A DNA stretch of 25,505 nucleotides from Candidatus Falkowbacteria bacterium CG10_big_fil_rev_8_21_14_0_10_44_15 (GCA_002773575.1 PFAT01000028.1:1-25505), one strand, 5' to 3'; positions 1 through 5,835 are shown, counted from the first letter of the stretch. The notes: generated by a model not told the origin, from the letters alone. Numbers and translations: made by a program.

Positions 1-107
1 TTAAATTATAAAGTTAACATAACACCAAAAACTTTGGCGTGAGAGTTTATATAACAACCGTTTTTGTTAGTTAGATAACGATTTAAATATATTTGAAAAA
101 AGAAAAA

Positions 108-143
108 AGGGAATTAGTCGAACCGAAGTTCTTCTAATTCCCT
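108..143 (-). terminator. Intrinsic terminator of the minus-strand unit
   Basis: A perfect 10-bp inverted repeat (108-117 with 134-143) surrounds a second 4-bp stem (120-123 with 128-131). Read on the minus strand the tip is C(UUCG)G, the classic very stable tetraloop, and the hairpin is followed by a run of T broken by one C (about 97-107). This is a textbook Rho-independent terminator for transcription leftward, about 26 bases beyond the stop of the minus-strand reading frame at 170-454. Confidence 0.85.
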
Positions 144-169
144 AATTACCTCTAAAATTTTATTCCCCG

Positions 170-454
170 TCACTCAATCGAAGAAAATTGAGTGATGGTA
201 TCAATCGCTTCAGGGACATCAACGCGGTGGAGCCCCTGAACGATTGGCGAACGCGAATTAAGTTTTGCGTTCACCAGCGCCTCAATGGCTTCGCTCAAAG
301 AGCTGAAGCCACCGAGGCGGATAAACGAATTTTCCTCATTGGAGATTTGGTTAACCTTCAAACAAGGAAAAAATCGTTTCAGTGCTGACATGGTTTTACC
401 ATTCTGAAAAGGATGGGAAAATGTCCATGCTCGCACTCCCTTGGTGCTGATCAA
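170..454 (-). CDS. Small hypothetical protein (or structured RNA) of a minus-strand unit
   Basis: I do not recognise this product. The frame can start at a TTG (454) giving 94 residues, or at the ATG at 391 giving 73; neither has a Shine-Dalgarno sequence. Predicted transcription starts near 456, so the TTG would be almost leaderless and the ATG may be better. The C-terminal half looks like a soluble amphipathic sequence with no Cys and no membrane segment. What supports a real transcript is the flanking: a TTGACA-17-TATATT promoter just upstream and a strong terminator just downstream, with nothing else between. The roughly 350-base transcript also holds several short inverted repeats (for example 171-178 with 187-194), so a non-coding RNA is an alternative. 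The opposite-strand frame at 188-388 lacks such signals and is treated as a shadow. Confidence 0.4.
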   Translation of the reverse strand: MISTKGVRAWTFSHPFQNGKTMSALKRFFPCLKVNQISNEENSFIRLGGFSSLSEAIEALVNAKLNSRSPIVQGLHRVDVPEAIDTITQFSSIE

Positions 455-462
455 ACATATTA

Positions 463-491
463 AATATAATATACTTATAATAGTATGTCAA
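463..491 (-). promoter_or_regulatory. Sigma-70-type promoter, minus strand
   Basis: On the minus strand a perfect -35 box TTGACA (486-491) is followed by a 17-bp spacer and a -10 box TATATT (463-468, one mismatch to TATAAT). It points at the small minus-strand unit and predicts a start near 456. Confidence 0.75.
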
Positions 492-571
492 TAATTTTAA
501 TATATTTTAGCTAATATTAGCAAGAAATATACACTTAACACATAACACAAAATACATAACGACACATTCCC

Positions 572-600
572 TTGTATTTTTAGTTTTGATATGTTATATT
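572..600 (+). promoter_or_regulatory. Promoter of the hicBA operon
   Basis: TTGTAT (572-577), a 17-bp spacer and TATATT (595-600). The predicted start near 607 leaves about 20 bases to the hicB ATG, with no Shine-Dalgarno sequence. It is divergent from the minus-strand promoter, and the AT-rich stretch between the two (492-571) holds no other recognisable signal. Confidence 0.6.
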
Positions 601-626
601 GATTTAAACGTAATAATCAGAAACAT

Positions 627-866
627 ATGAAAGTAAATTACAAAAATCAAACCTTTCCCGTAATCGTAAAAGAGGATGAAACAGGCGGCTATGTAGTTAT
701 TAACCCAAGTTTGGAAGGATGCTACAGCCAAGGCGAAACAATAGAGGAGGCATTAAAAAATATCAAAGAAGCAACCGAGCTTTGTTTAGAAGATGCAAAA
801 GAAATACCAAAAAAGCTAAATAATATTAGCCTCCATTTGATCAGCTTAAAAGATAAATATGCCTAA
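627..866 (+). CDS. hicB: HicB-family antitoxin
   Basis: Antitoxin of a type II HicBA toxin-antitoxin pair; in this family HicB binds and blocks the HicA ribonuclease and usually represses the operon. The 79-residue protein shows the HicB/UPF0150 partial RNase H-like fold: an N-terminal strand region, the signature GGYVVINPSLEGCYSQG (residues about 20-36), then an amphipathic helix with TIEEALKNIKEATELCLED. It is short: there is no room for the C-terminal ribbon-helix-helix or HTH DNA-binding domain of longer HicB proteins, so autoregulation may need another mode of binding. The reading frame overlaps hicA by 8 bases (859-866), implying translational coupling. The order here is antitoxin first. 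Own promoter at 572-600. The only alternative is a stand-alone UPF0150 protein, which the adjacent hicA makes unlikely. Confidence 0.88.
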   Translation: MKVNYKNQTFPVIVKEDETGGYVVINPSLEGCYSQGETIEEALKNIKEATELCLEDAKEIPKKLNNISLHLISLKDKYA

Positions 867-1080
867 ATTACCCGTTATATCTGGTAAAAAGGCAATAAAG
901 AAGTTAGAGAAAGTCGGGTATCAAATAATTAGGCAGAAAGGAAGCCATGTTCGTTTTCGTTGTAGTGATAAAACACGCAAATTAATAACAGTACCATTGC
1001 ATCATACTCTTAAGTCGGGCTTATTGCATGAAATTATTAAAGATGCTAATTTAACAGTTGAAGAATTTACAAAATTATAA
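859..1080 (+). CDS. hicA: HicA-family mRNA interferase toxin
   Basis: Toxin of the HicBA pair; HicA proteins are small double-stranded-RNA-binding-like ribonucleases that cleave mRNA and block growth until HicB neutralises them. The 73-residue protein has the full family length and layout: N-terminal helix (SGKKAIKKLEKVGYQ), then QKGSHVRFR with the catalytic His at about residue 30, a further strand with TVPLHH, and the C-terminal helix LKSGLLHEIIKDANLTVEEF. No inactivating change is visible, so the toxin looks active. It starts inside the end of hicB in another frame. Base composition is more AT-rich than the ribosomal genes that follow, as often seen for horizontally moving modules. Confidence 0.9.
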   Translation: MPKLPVISGKKAIKKLEKVGYQIIRQKGSHVRFRCSDKTRKLITVPLHHTLKSGLLHEIIKDANLTVEEFTKL

Positions 1081-1145
1081 AATAACTTGCTTATTCTTAG
1101 TGATGGTTTTGTCATCCTTCACTCGGAATGTAGTCAAAACAAGGT

Positions 1146-1541
1146 ATGTTAGACAAAAAAATTAAGCAGCGGATCATTAACAAATTCCGCACGCACGAAA
1201 AAGATACCGGTTCTTCCCAAGTGCAAATTGCCATTTTAAGCGAAGAAATTAAACTTTTAACCGAACATTTAAATCGGCATAAGCATGATAATTCCTCTCG
1301 GCGCGGACTGTTGCGCAAAGTAGCCGAGCGCCGCAAACTCCTGAAATACTTGCAAAAAGAAGATGAAAAGGCCTTTATTGAATTAGTCGGCAAATTAAAA
1401 TTAAAAATAGGCAAAAAAATGATTGAAGAGGAAGCGGAAATTAAGCGCCGCGAACAGGAAGAGCTGGAAGCGGCCAAACAAAGGGCGCAGGACCGCGAAG
1501 ACGCGGAAGAAGCGGCGGCGGAGAGAAGGGCAGAAAGTTAA
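1146..1541 (+). CDS. rpsO: 30S ribosomal protein S15 with C-terminal extension
   Basis: Primary 16S rRNA-binding protein of the small subunit platform. Residues 1 to about 89 match S15 throughout, with the hallmark stretches HEKDTGSSQVQIAIL, LTEHLNRHKHDNSSRRGLL and ERRKLLKYL. Bacterial S15 usually ends near residue 89; here another 40 residues follow, almost all Glu, Arg, Ala, Lys and Gln, predicted to form a long charged helix or coiled coil. The ATG at 1146 is chosen because it gives the standard N-terminus; an AAGG lies immediately before it, too close to act as a normal ribosome binding site. A leader hairpin (roughly 1098-1122, AGTG pairing with CACT, then ATG with CAT) could serve S15 autoregulation, but this is only suggestive. 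The gene sits upstream of pnp as in many bacteria, separated by the NYN gene. Confidence 0.96.
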   Translation: MLDKKIKQRIINKFRTHEKDTGSSQVQIAILSEEIKLLTEHLNRHKHDNSSRRGLLRKVAERRKLLKYLQKEDEKAFIELVGKLKLKIGKKMIEEEAEIKRREQEELEAAKQRAQDREDAEEAAAERRAES

Positions 1542-1567
1542 AAGTAAGCGTATTAACTATTTGAACT

Positions 1568-2062
1568 ATGATAAAACATAAAGAACAGCGGGTGGGAGTT
1601 TTTGTGGATGTGGCCAATATGTACCACTCGGCCAAGAATTTATTTCAGCGGCGAGTTGATTTCGGGCAAATATTAAAAGAAGCGGTAAGCGGGCGGAAAT
1701 TAATCCGGGCGATTGCTTACGCGATTAAAACTAAAACGGGAGAAGAGGAATCGTTTTTGGAAGCGCTTGATAAACAGGGCTTTGAGGTTCGCATTAAGGA
1801 CTTGCAAATATTTTTATCCGGCGTAAAAAAAGCCGATTGGGACGTCGGGATGGCGATAGACGCGATTCGCATAGCGCCGAAGCTCGATGTCGTCGTGCTG
1901 GTGACCGGCGACGGGGATTTTTTGCCGTTAGTCAGATTTTTACGCGACCATCTGGGCTGCATCGTGGAAGTAATGGCGTTTCAAAAAACTTGTTCGTCAA
2001 AATTAATTGAAGAGGCGGATGATTTTATTGATTTGGGCGGAGCAAGGAAATTTTTAAAGTAA
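1568..2062 (+). CDS. NYN-domain (LabA/DUF88-type, PIN-like) putative ribonuclease
   Basis: Probable metal-dependent RNase of the NYN family, a PIN-like fold. The 164-residue protein is essentially a single domain: GVFVDVANMY near the N-terminus places the first acidic metal ligand at Asp14 with the conserved Asn17, DVGMAIDAI supplies central Asp residues, and VVLVTGDGDFLPLV carries the paired Asp after the core strand; CIVEVMAF and a C-terminal helix follow. That arrangement matches LabA-like NYN proteins, whose members often act in RNA processing, although the substrate of this one is unknown. It lies 26 bases after rpsO and upstream of pnp, so it shares the context of RNA maturation and decay. 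There is no Shine-Dalgarno sequence; the ATG at 1568 gives the domain its usual beginning. Confidence 0.85.
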   Translation: MIKHKEQRVGVFVDVANMYHSAKNLFQRRVDFGQILKEAVSGRKLIRAIAYAIKTKTGEEESFLEALDKQGFEVRIKDLQIFLSGVKKADWDVGMAIDAIRIAPKLDVVVLVTGDGDFLPLVRFLRDHLGCIVEVMAFQKTCSSKLIEEADDFIDLGGARKFLK

Positions 2063-2074
2063 ACTCCTCCTACC

Positions 2075-2156
2075 AATTACAAATTACATACAAATATACA
2101 AATGTGGTATTTAAGTGCGGATTCGTAATTAGTATATTAGTAAATAATTTGTAATT
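2075..2156. repeat. 12-bp inverted repeat in the NYN-pnp gap
   Basis: AATTACAAATTA at 2075-2086 and its exact reverse complement TAATTTGTAATT at 2145-2156, separated by 58 bases. Similar AT-only words recur in the gap before tRNA-His (about 5640-5720), so this may be low-complexity spacer sequence rather than a regulatory stem. No gene lies in 2063-2388. Confidence 0.45.
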
Positions 2157-2178
2157 AGTAGATTTATTATTAATGTTT

Positions 2179-2244
2179 TTGGCCGGCAGACAGATAGCCG
2201 TCAGATTTTTTATAAAAATCGCGCGTCTGTAGTTTGTCGGCCAA
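2179..2244 (+). promoter_or_regulatory. Structured leader upstream of pnp
   Basis: Nested stems: an outer 7-bp stem (2179-2185 with 2238-2244), an inner CAGAC/GTCTG stem (2187-2191 with 2225-2229), and an apical 7-bp AT-rich hairpin (2204-2210 with 2214-2220). In Escherichia coli the pnp leader forms a long stem that RNase III cuts so that PNPase can repress its own mRNA; a similar role here is inference from position and shape only, as the sequence is unrelated. Confidence 0.5.
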
Positions 2245-2330
2245 GGCACAAGTGAAAGGAAGCAGTTGTTTCTAAATCATCTTAGTAACAAAGATGAGCT
2301 GGGAGAGGCGAAAATAAAGTCCACCCAACC

Positions 2331-2369
2331 CTAACCCTCCCCTCCGAAAGGGGAGGGAAAAAAGGTTAG
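2331..2369 (+). promoter_or_regulatory. GC-rich hairpin just upstream of the pnp start
   Basis: A perfect 9-bp stem CCCTCCCCT/AGGGGAGGG (2335-2343 with 2349-2357) with a 5-base loop. The flanking CTAACC (2331-2336) and GGTTAG (2364-2369) could alternatively pair as an outer stem. It ends about 20 bases before the pnp ATG, with no T-tract, so it is not a terminator. It could control translation, or be a copy of a dispersed palindromic repeat. Confidence 0.5.
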
Positions 2370-2388
2370 AGACGACTGAAAAAAATTT

Positions 2389-4659
2389 ATGACAGAGAAA
2401 AAATATTCCTGTGAGTGGCTTGGCCGCACTCTCACGATTTCCACCGGGAAACTCGCGCAGCAAGCAACTGCGTCGGTGACCGTGCGCTACGGCGACACGG
2501 TTATTTTGGCTGCGGTCGTTCAAACTAAAGAAGCTAAAGAAGGCATGGACTATTTCCCCCTGTTCGTTGGTTACGAAGAGCGCTTGTACGCGGCGGGGAT
2601 GATTAAGGGCTCGCGCTGGATAAAACGCGAAGGCCGCCCGTCCGACGAATCGGTTTTAGCCGCGCGCCTGGTTGACCGCGCCATCCGTCCGCTGTTTAAC
2701 CAGCAAAGCCGCCAAGACGTTCAGATTATTTTAACGGTGCTTTCCGCTGACAATGAAAACGATCCGGAACTCGTTTCTCTTCTTGCCGCTAGCGCCACTT
2801 TAGCGATTTCTAATATAAATTGGGCGGGCCCAATCGCCGGCATTAAAATCGGCCGCGTCAATGGGGGGTTAGTTTTTAATCCCAGCCAAGAACAAGAAAA
2901 ATTAAGCGACTTGGATTTAACCGTTGCCGGCGCTGACAATAAAATTATTATGCTGGAAGCGGGCGCGAAAGAAGTGGCCGAATCAGACGCGTTAGCCGCG
3001 ATGAAGCAAGCGCTGAAAGAAATGAAGCCGGCTTTGGATTTAATTAAAAAAATGCAGGCGGAGTTGAAGCCAAACATTAATGAAAGCGCGAATGCGAAAT
3101 CGCGCTTGCAGGCCGACCTAAGTGAAGATGAGCGGCCGGCGCAGAAACTCGCTCAAGACTGGTTAGCCAAAAACGCCGCTCAATATTTATTCGCTAAAGA
3201 AATCCCGACTGACAAAAAGCAGGAGCGCAAAGCGCAGGTTGCGGCCATCAAAGAAGAAGCGGTTAATTATTTGTTAGGCAAAAAAGTTGAAGCGGCGCTC
3301 GCTAAAAAAATAACGGAGGAGTTGGCGCCAAAAATCGTAGAGGCCGAAGTAACGCGCGGCATTTTGGAGCGGGGCGAACGCGTTGACGGCCGCAAGTTAG
3401 ACGAAATTCGCCCGCTGTCTTCGGAAGTAGCAATATTGCCGCGCACGCACGGCTCGGCCCTGTTCCAGCGCGGAGAAACGCAGGTGCTTTCCACCGTCAC
3501 TTTGGGTTCGCCGGGCGACGAGCAATTTTTGGAAAATTTAGAAGGCAAGTCCACCAAAAAATACATGCATCATTATAATTTTCCGCCGTACAGCGTGGGC
3601 GAAGTGAAACCGATGTTTGGGCCGTCTCGGCGCGACATCGGCCATGGCGCTTTGGCGGAAAAAGCGCTGCGTCCGGTATTGCCCTCGGAAGAAGAATTTC
3701 CTTACACCATTCGCGTTGTCTCCGAAGTGCTTGGCTCTAACGGTTCTTCGTCAATGGGTTCAACTTGCGGATCGTCTTTAGCGTTGATGGACGCCGGGGT
3801 GCCGATTAAAAAAGCGGTAGCCGGCATTGCGATGGGATTAGCCAGCACGCCGGACATGAAGAGCTGGAAAATCATTACCGACCTGCAGGATTTGGAAGAC
3901 GGCGAGGGCGGAATGGATTTTAAAGTTGCCGGCACGCGCGAGGGCATTACCGCCATTCAGCTTGATACCAAAACTTTAGGGTTGCCGCTGGAACTTGTGG
4001 CAGAAACATTAGCGCGGGCAAAAAAGGCGCGGCTGGAAATTTTAGCCGGCATGAATAAAGCAATCAGCGCGCCGCGGCCTGAATTAAGCCCGTACGCGCC
4101 GCGCATTATTTCGTTTAAAATTGACCCGAGCCGCATCGGGGAAGTTATCGGTACCGGCGGCAAAATCATTAACGGCATTATTAAAGATACCGGAGTAACG
4201 ATTGACATTTCGGACGAGGGCTTGGTTTCCATCTGCTCGACGAACGCGGAAGGAATGGAAAAAGCAAAACAGATGATAGAAGACATTTTGCGCGAGTTTA
4301 AGCCGGGCGAAACTTTCCGCGGCAAAGTTACGCGCGTAATGGATTTTGGCGTGATTGTCAGCCTGCCGGGCGGCAACGACGGCATGGTGCACGTAAGCGA
4401 AATGGCGCCTTACCGCGTCGGCAGTCCGGCGGATTTGTTAAAAATAGGCGATGAAGTGGAAGTTTGCGTCAAAGGCGTGGAAGACGACCGCGTCAGTTTG
4501 ACCATGAAAGGATTGGACGGCAATAGCGAACTTTGGAAAGACGAAAAAGGAAAACAAGAAAGCGGTTTTGGGGGTTTCGGCGGGTTTAGCCGCGGCGGGC
4601 GTTCCAACCATGACCATAATCATAGAGACAGAGATAACAGACACGGGTTCCGGCGCTAG
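2389..4659 (+). CDS. pnp: Polyribonucleotide nucleotidyltransferase (PNPase)
   Basis: Phosphorolytic 3'-5' exoribonuclease of the RNA decay machinery, normally a trimer in the cytoplasm. The 756 residues show the complete domain order: first RNase PH core (1 to about 220), helical linker (about 225-320), second RNase PH core starting at GERVDGRKLDEIRPL (about 325) with the phosphate-binding stretch LGSNGSSSMGSTCGSSLALMD and the catalytic acidic segment LEDGEGGMDFKVAGTREG (about 500-515), a KH domain with IGEVIGTGGK (about 575-635), and an S1 domain from GETFRGKVTRVMDFGV to RVSLTMK (about 640-707). The tail from about 720 is a Gly/Phe, Arg/His/Asp-rich stretch that is not part of the standard domains and may bind RNA. 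The ATG at 2389 has no Shine-Dalgarno sequence and follows a structured leader. Confidence 0.97.
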   Translation: MTEKKYSCEWLGRTLTISTGKLAQQATASVTVRYGDTVILAAVVQTKEAKEGMDYFPLFVGYEERLYAAGMIKGSRWIKREGRPSDESVLAARLVDRAIRPLFNQQSRQDVQIILTVLSADNENDPELVSLLAASATLAISNINWAGPIAGIKIGRVNGGLVFNPSQEQEKLSDLDLTVAGADNKIIMLEAGAKEVAESDALAAMKQALKEMKPALDLIKKMQAELKPNINESANAKSRLQADLSEDERPAQKLAQDWLAKNAAQYLFAKEIPTDKKQERKAQVAAIKEEAVNYLLGKKVEAALAKKITEELAPKIVEAEVTRGILERGERVDGRKLDEIRPLSSEVAILPRTHGSALFQRGETQVLSTVTLGSPGDEQFLENLEGKSTKKYMHHYNFPPYSVGEVKPMFGPSRRDIGHGALAEKALRPVLPSEEEFPYTIRVVSEVLGSNGSSSMGSTCGSSLALMDAGVPIKKAVAGIAMGLASTPDMKSWKIITDLQDLEDGEGGMDFKVAGTREGITAIQLDTKTLGLPLELVAETLARAKKARLEILAGMNKAISAPRPELSPYAPRIISFKIDPSRIGEVIGTGGKIINGIIKDTGVTIDISDEGLVSICSTNAEGMEKAKQMIEDILREFKPGETFRGKVTRVMDFGVIVSLPGGNDGMVHVSEMAPYRVGSPADLLKIGDEVEVCVKGVEDDRVSLTMKGLDGNSELWKDEKGKQESGFGGFGGFSRGGRSNHDHNHRDRDNRHGFRR

Positions 4660-4709
4660 TTTTCTATTCACAAGTGCTTCAAAATATGTAAAACTAAACC
4701 CCATCACCT

Positions 4710-4738
4710 TTTACAGCATTAAGTGCATATAGTATGAT
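4710..4738 (+). promoter_or_regulatory. Promoter of the zinc-ribbon gene
   Basis: TTTACA (4710-4715), a 17-bp spacer and TATGAT (4733-4738), each one mismatch from consensus. It predicts a transcript start near 4745, so the GGCGCA/TGCGCC hairpin would sit at or just past the 5' end of the mRNA. Confidence 0.65.
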
Positions 4739-4741
4739 ATA

Positions 4742-4822
4742 GGCGCAGACATAAAATTTGCGCCAATATCAAGTAATTTAAAAGGTGTAAGGGTAAAGGC
4801 GCGGGGAATGCTCGCGCCTTTA
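4742..4822 (+). promoter_or_regulatory. Structured 5' leader of the zinc-ribbon gene
   Basis: Two clear hairpins: GGCGCA/TGCGCC (4742-4747 with 4759-4764, 11-base loop) and a perfect 10-bp stem TAAAGGCGCG/CGCGCCTTTA (4794-4803 with 4813-4822, 9-base loop). A further 9-bp complement, CACCTTTTA (4705-4713) with TAAAAGGTG (4779-4787), encloses the first hairpin; because its left arm lies over the promoter it can only pair in RNA that comes from upstream. No T-tract follows, so this is not a simple terminator of pnp. No known riboswitch class was recognised. Confidence 0.5.
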
Positions 4823-4844
4823 GTAATTAAAGATTAATAGTTTT

Positions 4845-5165
4845 GTGAAACGAACAGAATTTAAGTTAAAAAATGATAAATATAGAAAAGCCAGAGGCGG
4901 CTATGCCCGGGTTCTTCACGTTTACTGTAGTAGCTGTAAATCTTATTTGTTATCATACCAAAAAGACGGCCCGGGGCCGCTTAAACGGCTCTATTTAGAC
5001 CGTATTTTTACCCCTAATATTCCCAGCCAGACAAGAGAGTTAATTTGCAAAAATTGTAAGATAGTTATAGGCACGTTTTACATTTATGAAAAAGAAAAAC
5101 GGCCGAGCTTTCGTTTATACCAAAGCGCTGTTTTTAAAAAATTAGCCAAAAATATAAAAAAGTAA
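4845..5165 (+). CDS. Small basic zinc-ribbon protein, function unknown
   Basis: A 106-residue basic protein that starts at a GTG. It has two CxxC knuckles, Cys28-Cys31 (VYCSSCKSY) and Cys68-Cys71 (LICKNCK), spaced as in a four-Cys zinc ribbon. Between them is the distinctive stretch KDGPGPLKRLYLDRI. The N-terminus (residues 1-18) and C-terminus are rich in Lys and Arg, which suggests nucleic acid or ribosome binding, but I do not know a function for it. Its own promoter (4710-4738) and a structured leader point to a regulated single gene. The GTG start is uncertain: no good ATG lies upstream in frame, and no ribosome binding site is visible. Confidence 0.72.
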   Translation: MKRTEFKLKNDKYRKARGGYARVLHVYCSSCKSYLLSYQKDGPGPLKRLYLDRIFTPNIPSQTRELICKNCKIVIGTFYIYEKEKRPSFRLYQSAVFKKLAKNIKK

Positions 5166-5181
5166 AAGTTATCGCAACTTT

Positions 5182-5287
5182 GCTCCCGTAGTTCAATGGA
5201 TAGAACGGCAGCCCCTGCCATTCGACAGGGTAAACTTCTAAGCTGGAAATATAGATTTTTACCGTATCGAATGATACGGCGATTCCG
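5182..5287 (+). pseudogene. Broken tRNA-Arg(UCU) copy with two inserted hairpins
   Basis: The first 27 bases (5182-5208) are identical to the first 27 of the intact tRNA-Arg at 5553. The copy then keeps a pairing anticodon stem (CAGC 5209-5212 with GCTG 5242-5245) and the same seven-base anticodon loop CTTCTAA (5235-5241), but a 22-base insert carrying a CCCTG/CAGGG hairpin (5213-5234) separates the 5' stem strand from the loop. A second hairpin, CCGTAT/ATACGG (about 5262-5279), stands where the T arm should be, followed by a T-loop-like CGATTCC. The 3' acceptor strand is missing, so it cannot form a normal tRNA. The stem differs from the intact copy yet still pairs, which is odd for plain decay. 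Confidence 0.7.
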
Positions 5288-5292
5288 TTTAT

Positions 5293-5562
5293 ATGTATTA
5301 TGTCTACATTTTACATCTTAACAATAATCAACTATATACTGGTTCTACAGCAGATTTGAAAAGACGTTATTTAGAACATAAGAACGGTAAGGTTGTGTCT
5401 ACAAAAAATAAAAGACCTGTGAAGCTAATTCACTATGAGGGATATTTTTTGCAAAGCGATGCGATAAGAAGAGAAAAATTTTTAAAGACTGCCGAAGGCA
5501 AGAGATTGTTGAGACAGCAGTTAAGAGATATGTTGCAAAATATAAATTATAAGCTCCCGTAG
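5293..5562 (+). CDS. GIY-YIG endonuclease, UPF0213/UvrC N-terminal type
   Basis: Small single-domain nuclease of 89 residues. MYYVYIL at the start and LYTGSTADLKRRYLEHKNG give the GIY and YIG elements and the conserved Arg; HYEGYFLQSDAIRREKFLK provides the catalytic Glu region in the family's usual spacing. Such stand-alone domains include homing-type nucleases and proteins of unknown role. The last three codons and the TAG stop lie inside the 5' end of the intact tRNA-Arg gene (the TAG is tRNA positions 8-10), so nuclease mRNA and tRNA overlap by 10 bases and are probably cut apart by RNase P. The gene starts just after the broken tRNA copy and has no Shine-Dalgarno sequence. Confidence 0.88.
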   Translation: MYYVYILHLNNNQLYTGSTADLKRRYLEHKNGKVVSTKNKRPVKLIHYEGYFLQSDAIRREKFLKTAEGKRLLRQQLRDMLQNINYKLP

Positions 5563-5627
5563 TTCAATGGATAGAACGGAGGCCTTCTAAGCCTTAAATG
5601 TAGGTCCGATTCCTACCGGGAGCACCA
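5553..5627 (+). tRNA. tRNA-Arg (anticodon UCU), CCA encoded
   Basis: Complete cloverleaf: acceptor GCTCCCG/CGGGAGC, D arm GTTC/GAAC, anticodon stem GAGGC/GCCTT around loop CTTCTAA with anticodon TCT (reads AGA), T arm GTAGG/CCTAC with loop TCCGATT, discriminator A and an encoded CCA. No promoter lies immediately before it, because the GIY-YIG gene runs into it; transcription must come through that gene or from upstream of the broken copy. Confidence 0.95.
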
Positions 5628-5663
5628 TATTTTGCGAAGCAATATAAATTACAAAAATAATTT

Positions 5664-5691
5664 TTGACATTTTTTATTTATGATTTATAAT
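5664..5691 (+). promoter_or_regulatory. Promoter of tRNA-His
   Basis: Perfect TTGACA (5664-5669) and perfect TATAAT (5686-5691) with a 16-bp spacer. It predicts a start near 5698, about 48 bases before the tRNA. Confidence 0.75.
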
Positions 5692-5745
5692 TTGTTTGAC
5701 ATTTGGATTTTGTAATTTGGCATTTTCCAGCCTTGCTGGGATTAT

Positions 5746-5817
5746 GGTGGCCATAGTTTAACGGTAGAACAGCGGCTTGTGGCGCCGCTAGCGAGGGTTC
5801 AACTCCCTCTGGCCACC
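5746..5817 (+). tRNA. tRNA-His (anticodon GUG)
   Basis: Cloverleaf with the His-specific extra G at -1 (5746) opposite C73 (5817), acceptor GTGGCCA/TGGCCAC, anticodon stem GCGGC/GCCGC around loop TTGTGGC (anticodon GTG), and T arm GAGGG/CCCTC with loop TTCAACT. CCA is not encoded here, unlike in the neighbouring tRNA-Arg. Its own consensus promoter precedes it and an intrinsic terminator follows. Confidence 0.95.
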
Positions 5818-5835
5818 CACTACAGTGGGATTTAG

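Larger units (their letters stand above)
5182..5579 (+). mobile_element. Candidate mini-element: GIY-YIG gene between 27-bp tRNA repeats
   Basis: The same 27 bases, the 5' end of tRNA-Arg(UCU), occur at 5182-5208 and 5553-5579, 371 bases apart. The interval holds only the hairpins described for the broken tRNA and one GIY-YIG nuclease gene. This is the layout expected if a very small element inserted into the tRNA gene and restored its 5' part at the far end. No integrase or transposase is present. A tandem duplication with decay is the alternative. Confidence 0.45.

Noticed and set aside
188..388. Plus-strand frame of 66 residues opposite the minus-strand unit
   Set aside because: No promoter or start signal on this strand, while the minus strand has both a consensus promoter and a terminator; treated as a shadow frame.
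2063..2388. CRISPR or tandem repeat in the NYN-pnp gap
   Set aside because: Only inverted repeats and AT-rich words occur; there are no regularly spaced direct repeats here or elsewhere in the window.
5182..5627. Group I intron in tRNA-Arg with GIY-YIG homing gene
   Set aside because: The downstream tRNA copy is complete in itself, so no splicing is needed, and I could not see the conserved P3/P7 core; only a covariance search could settle it.
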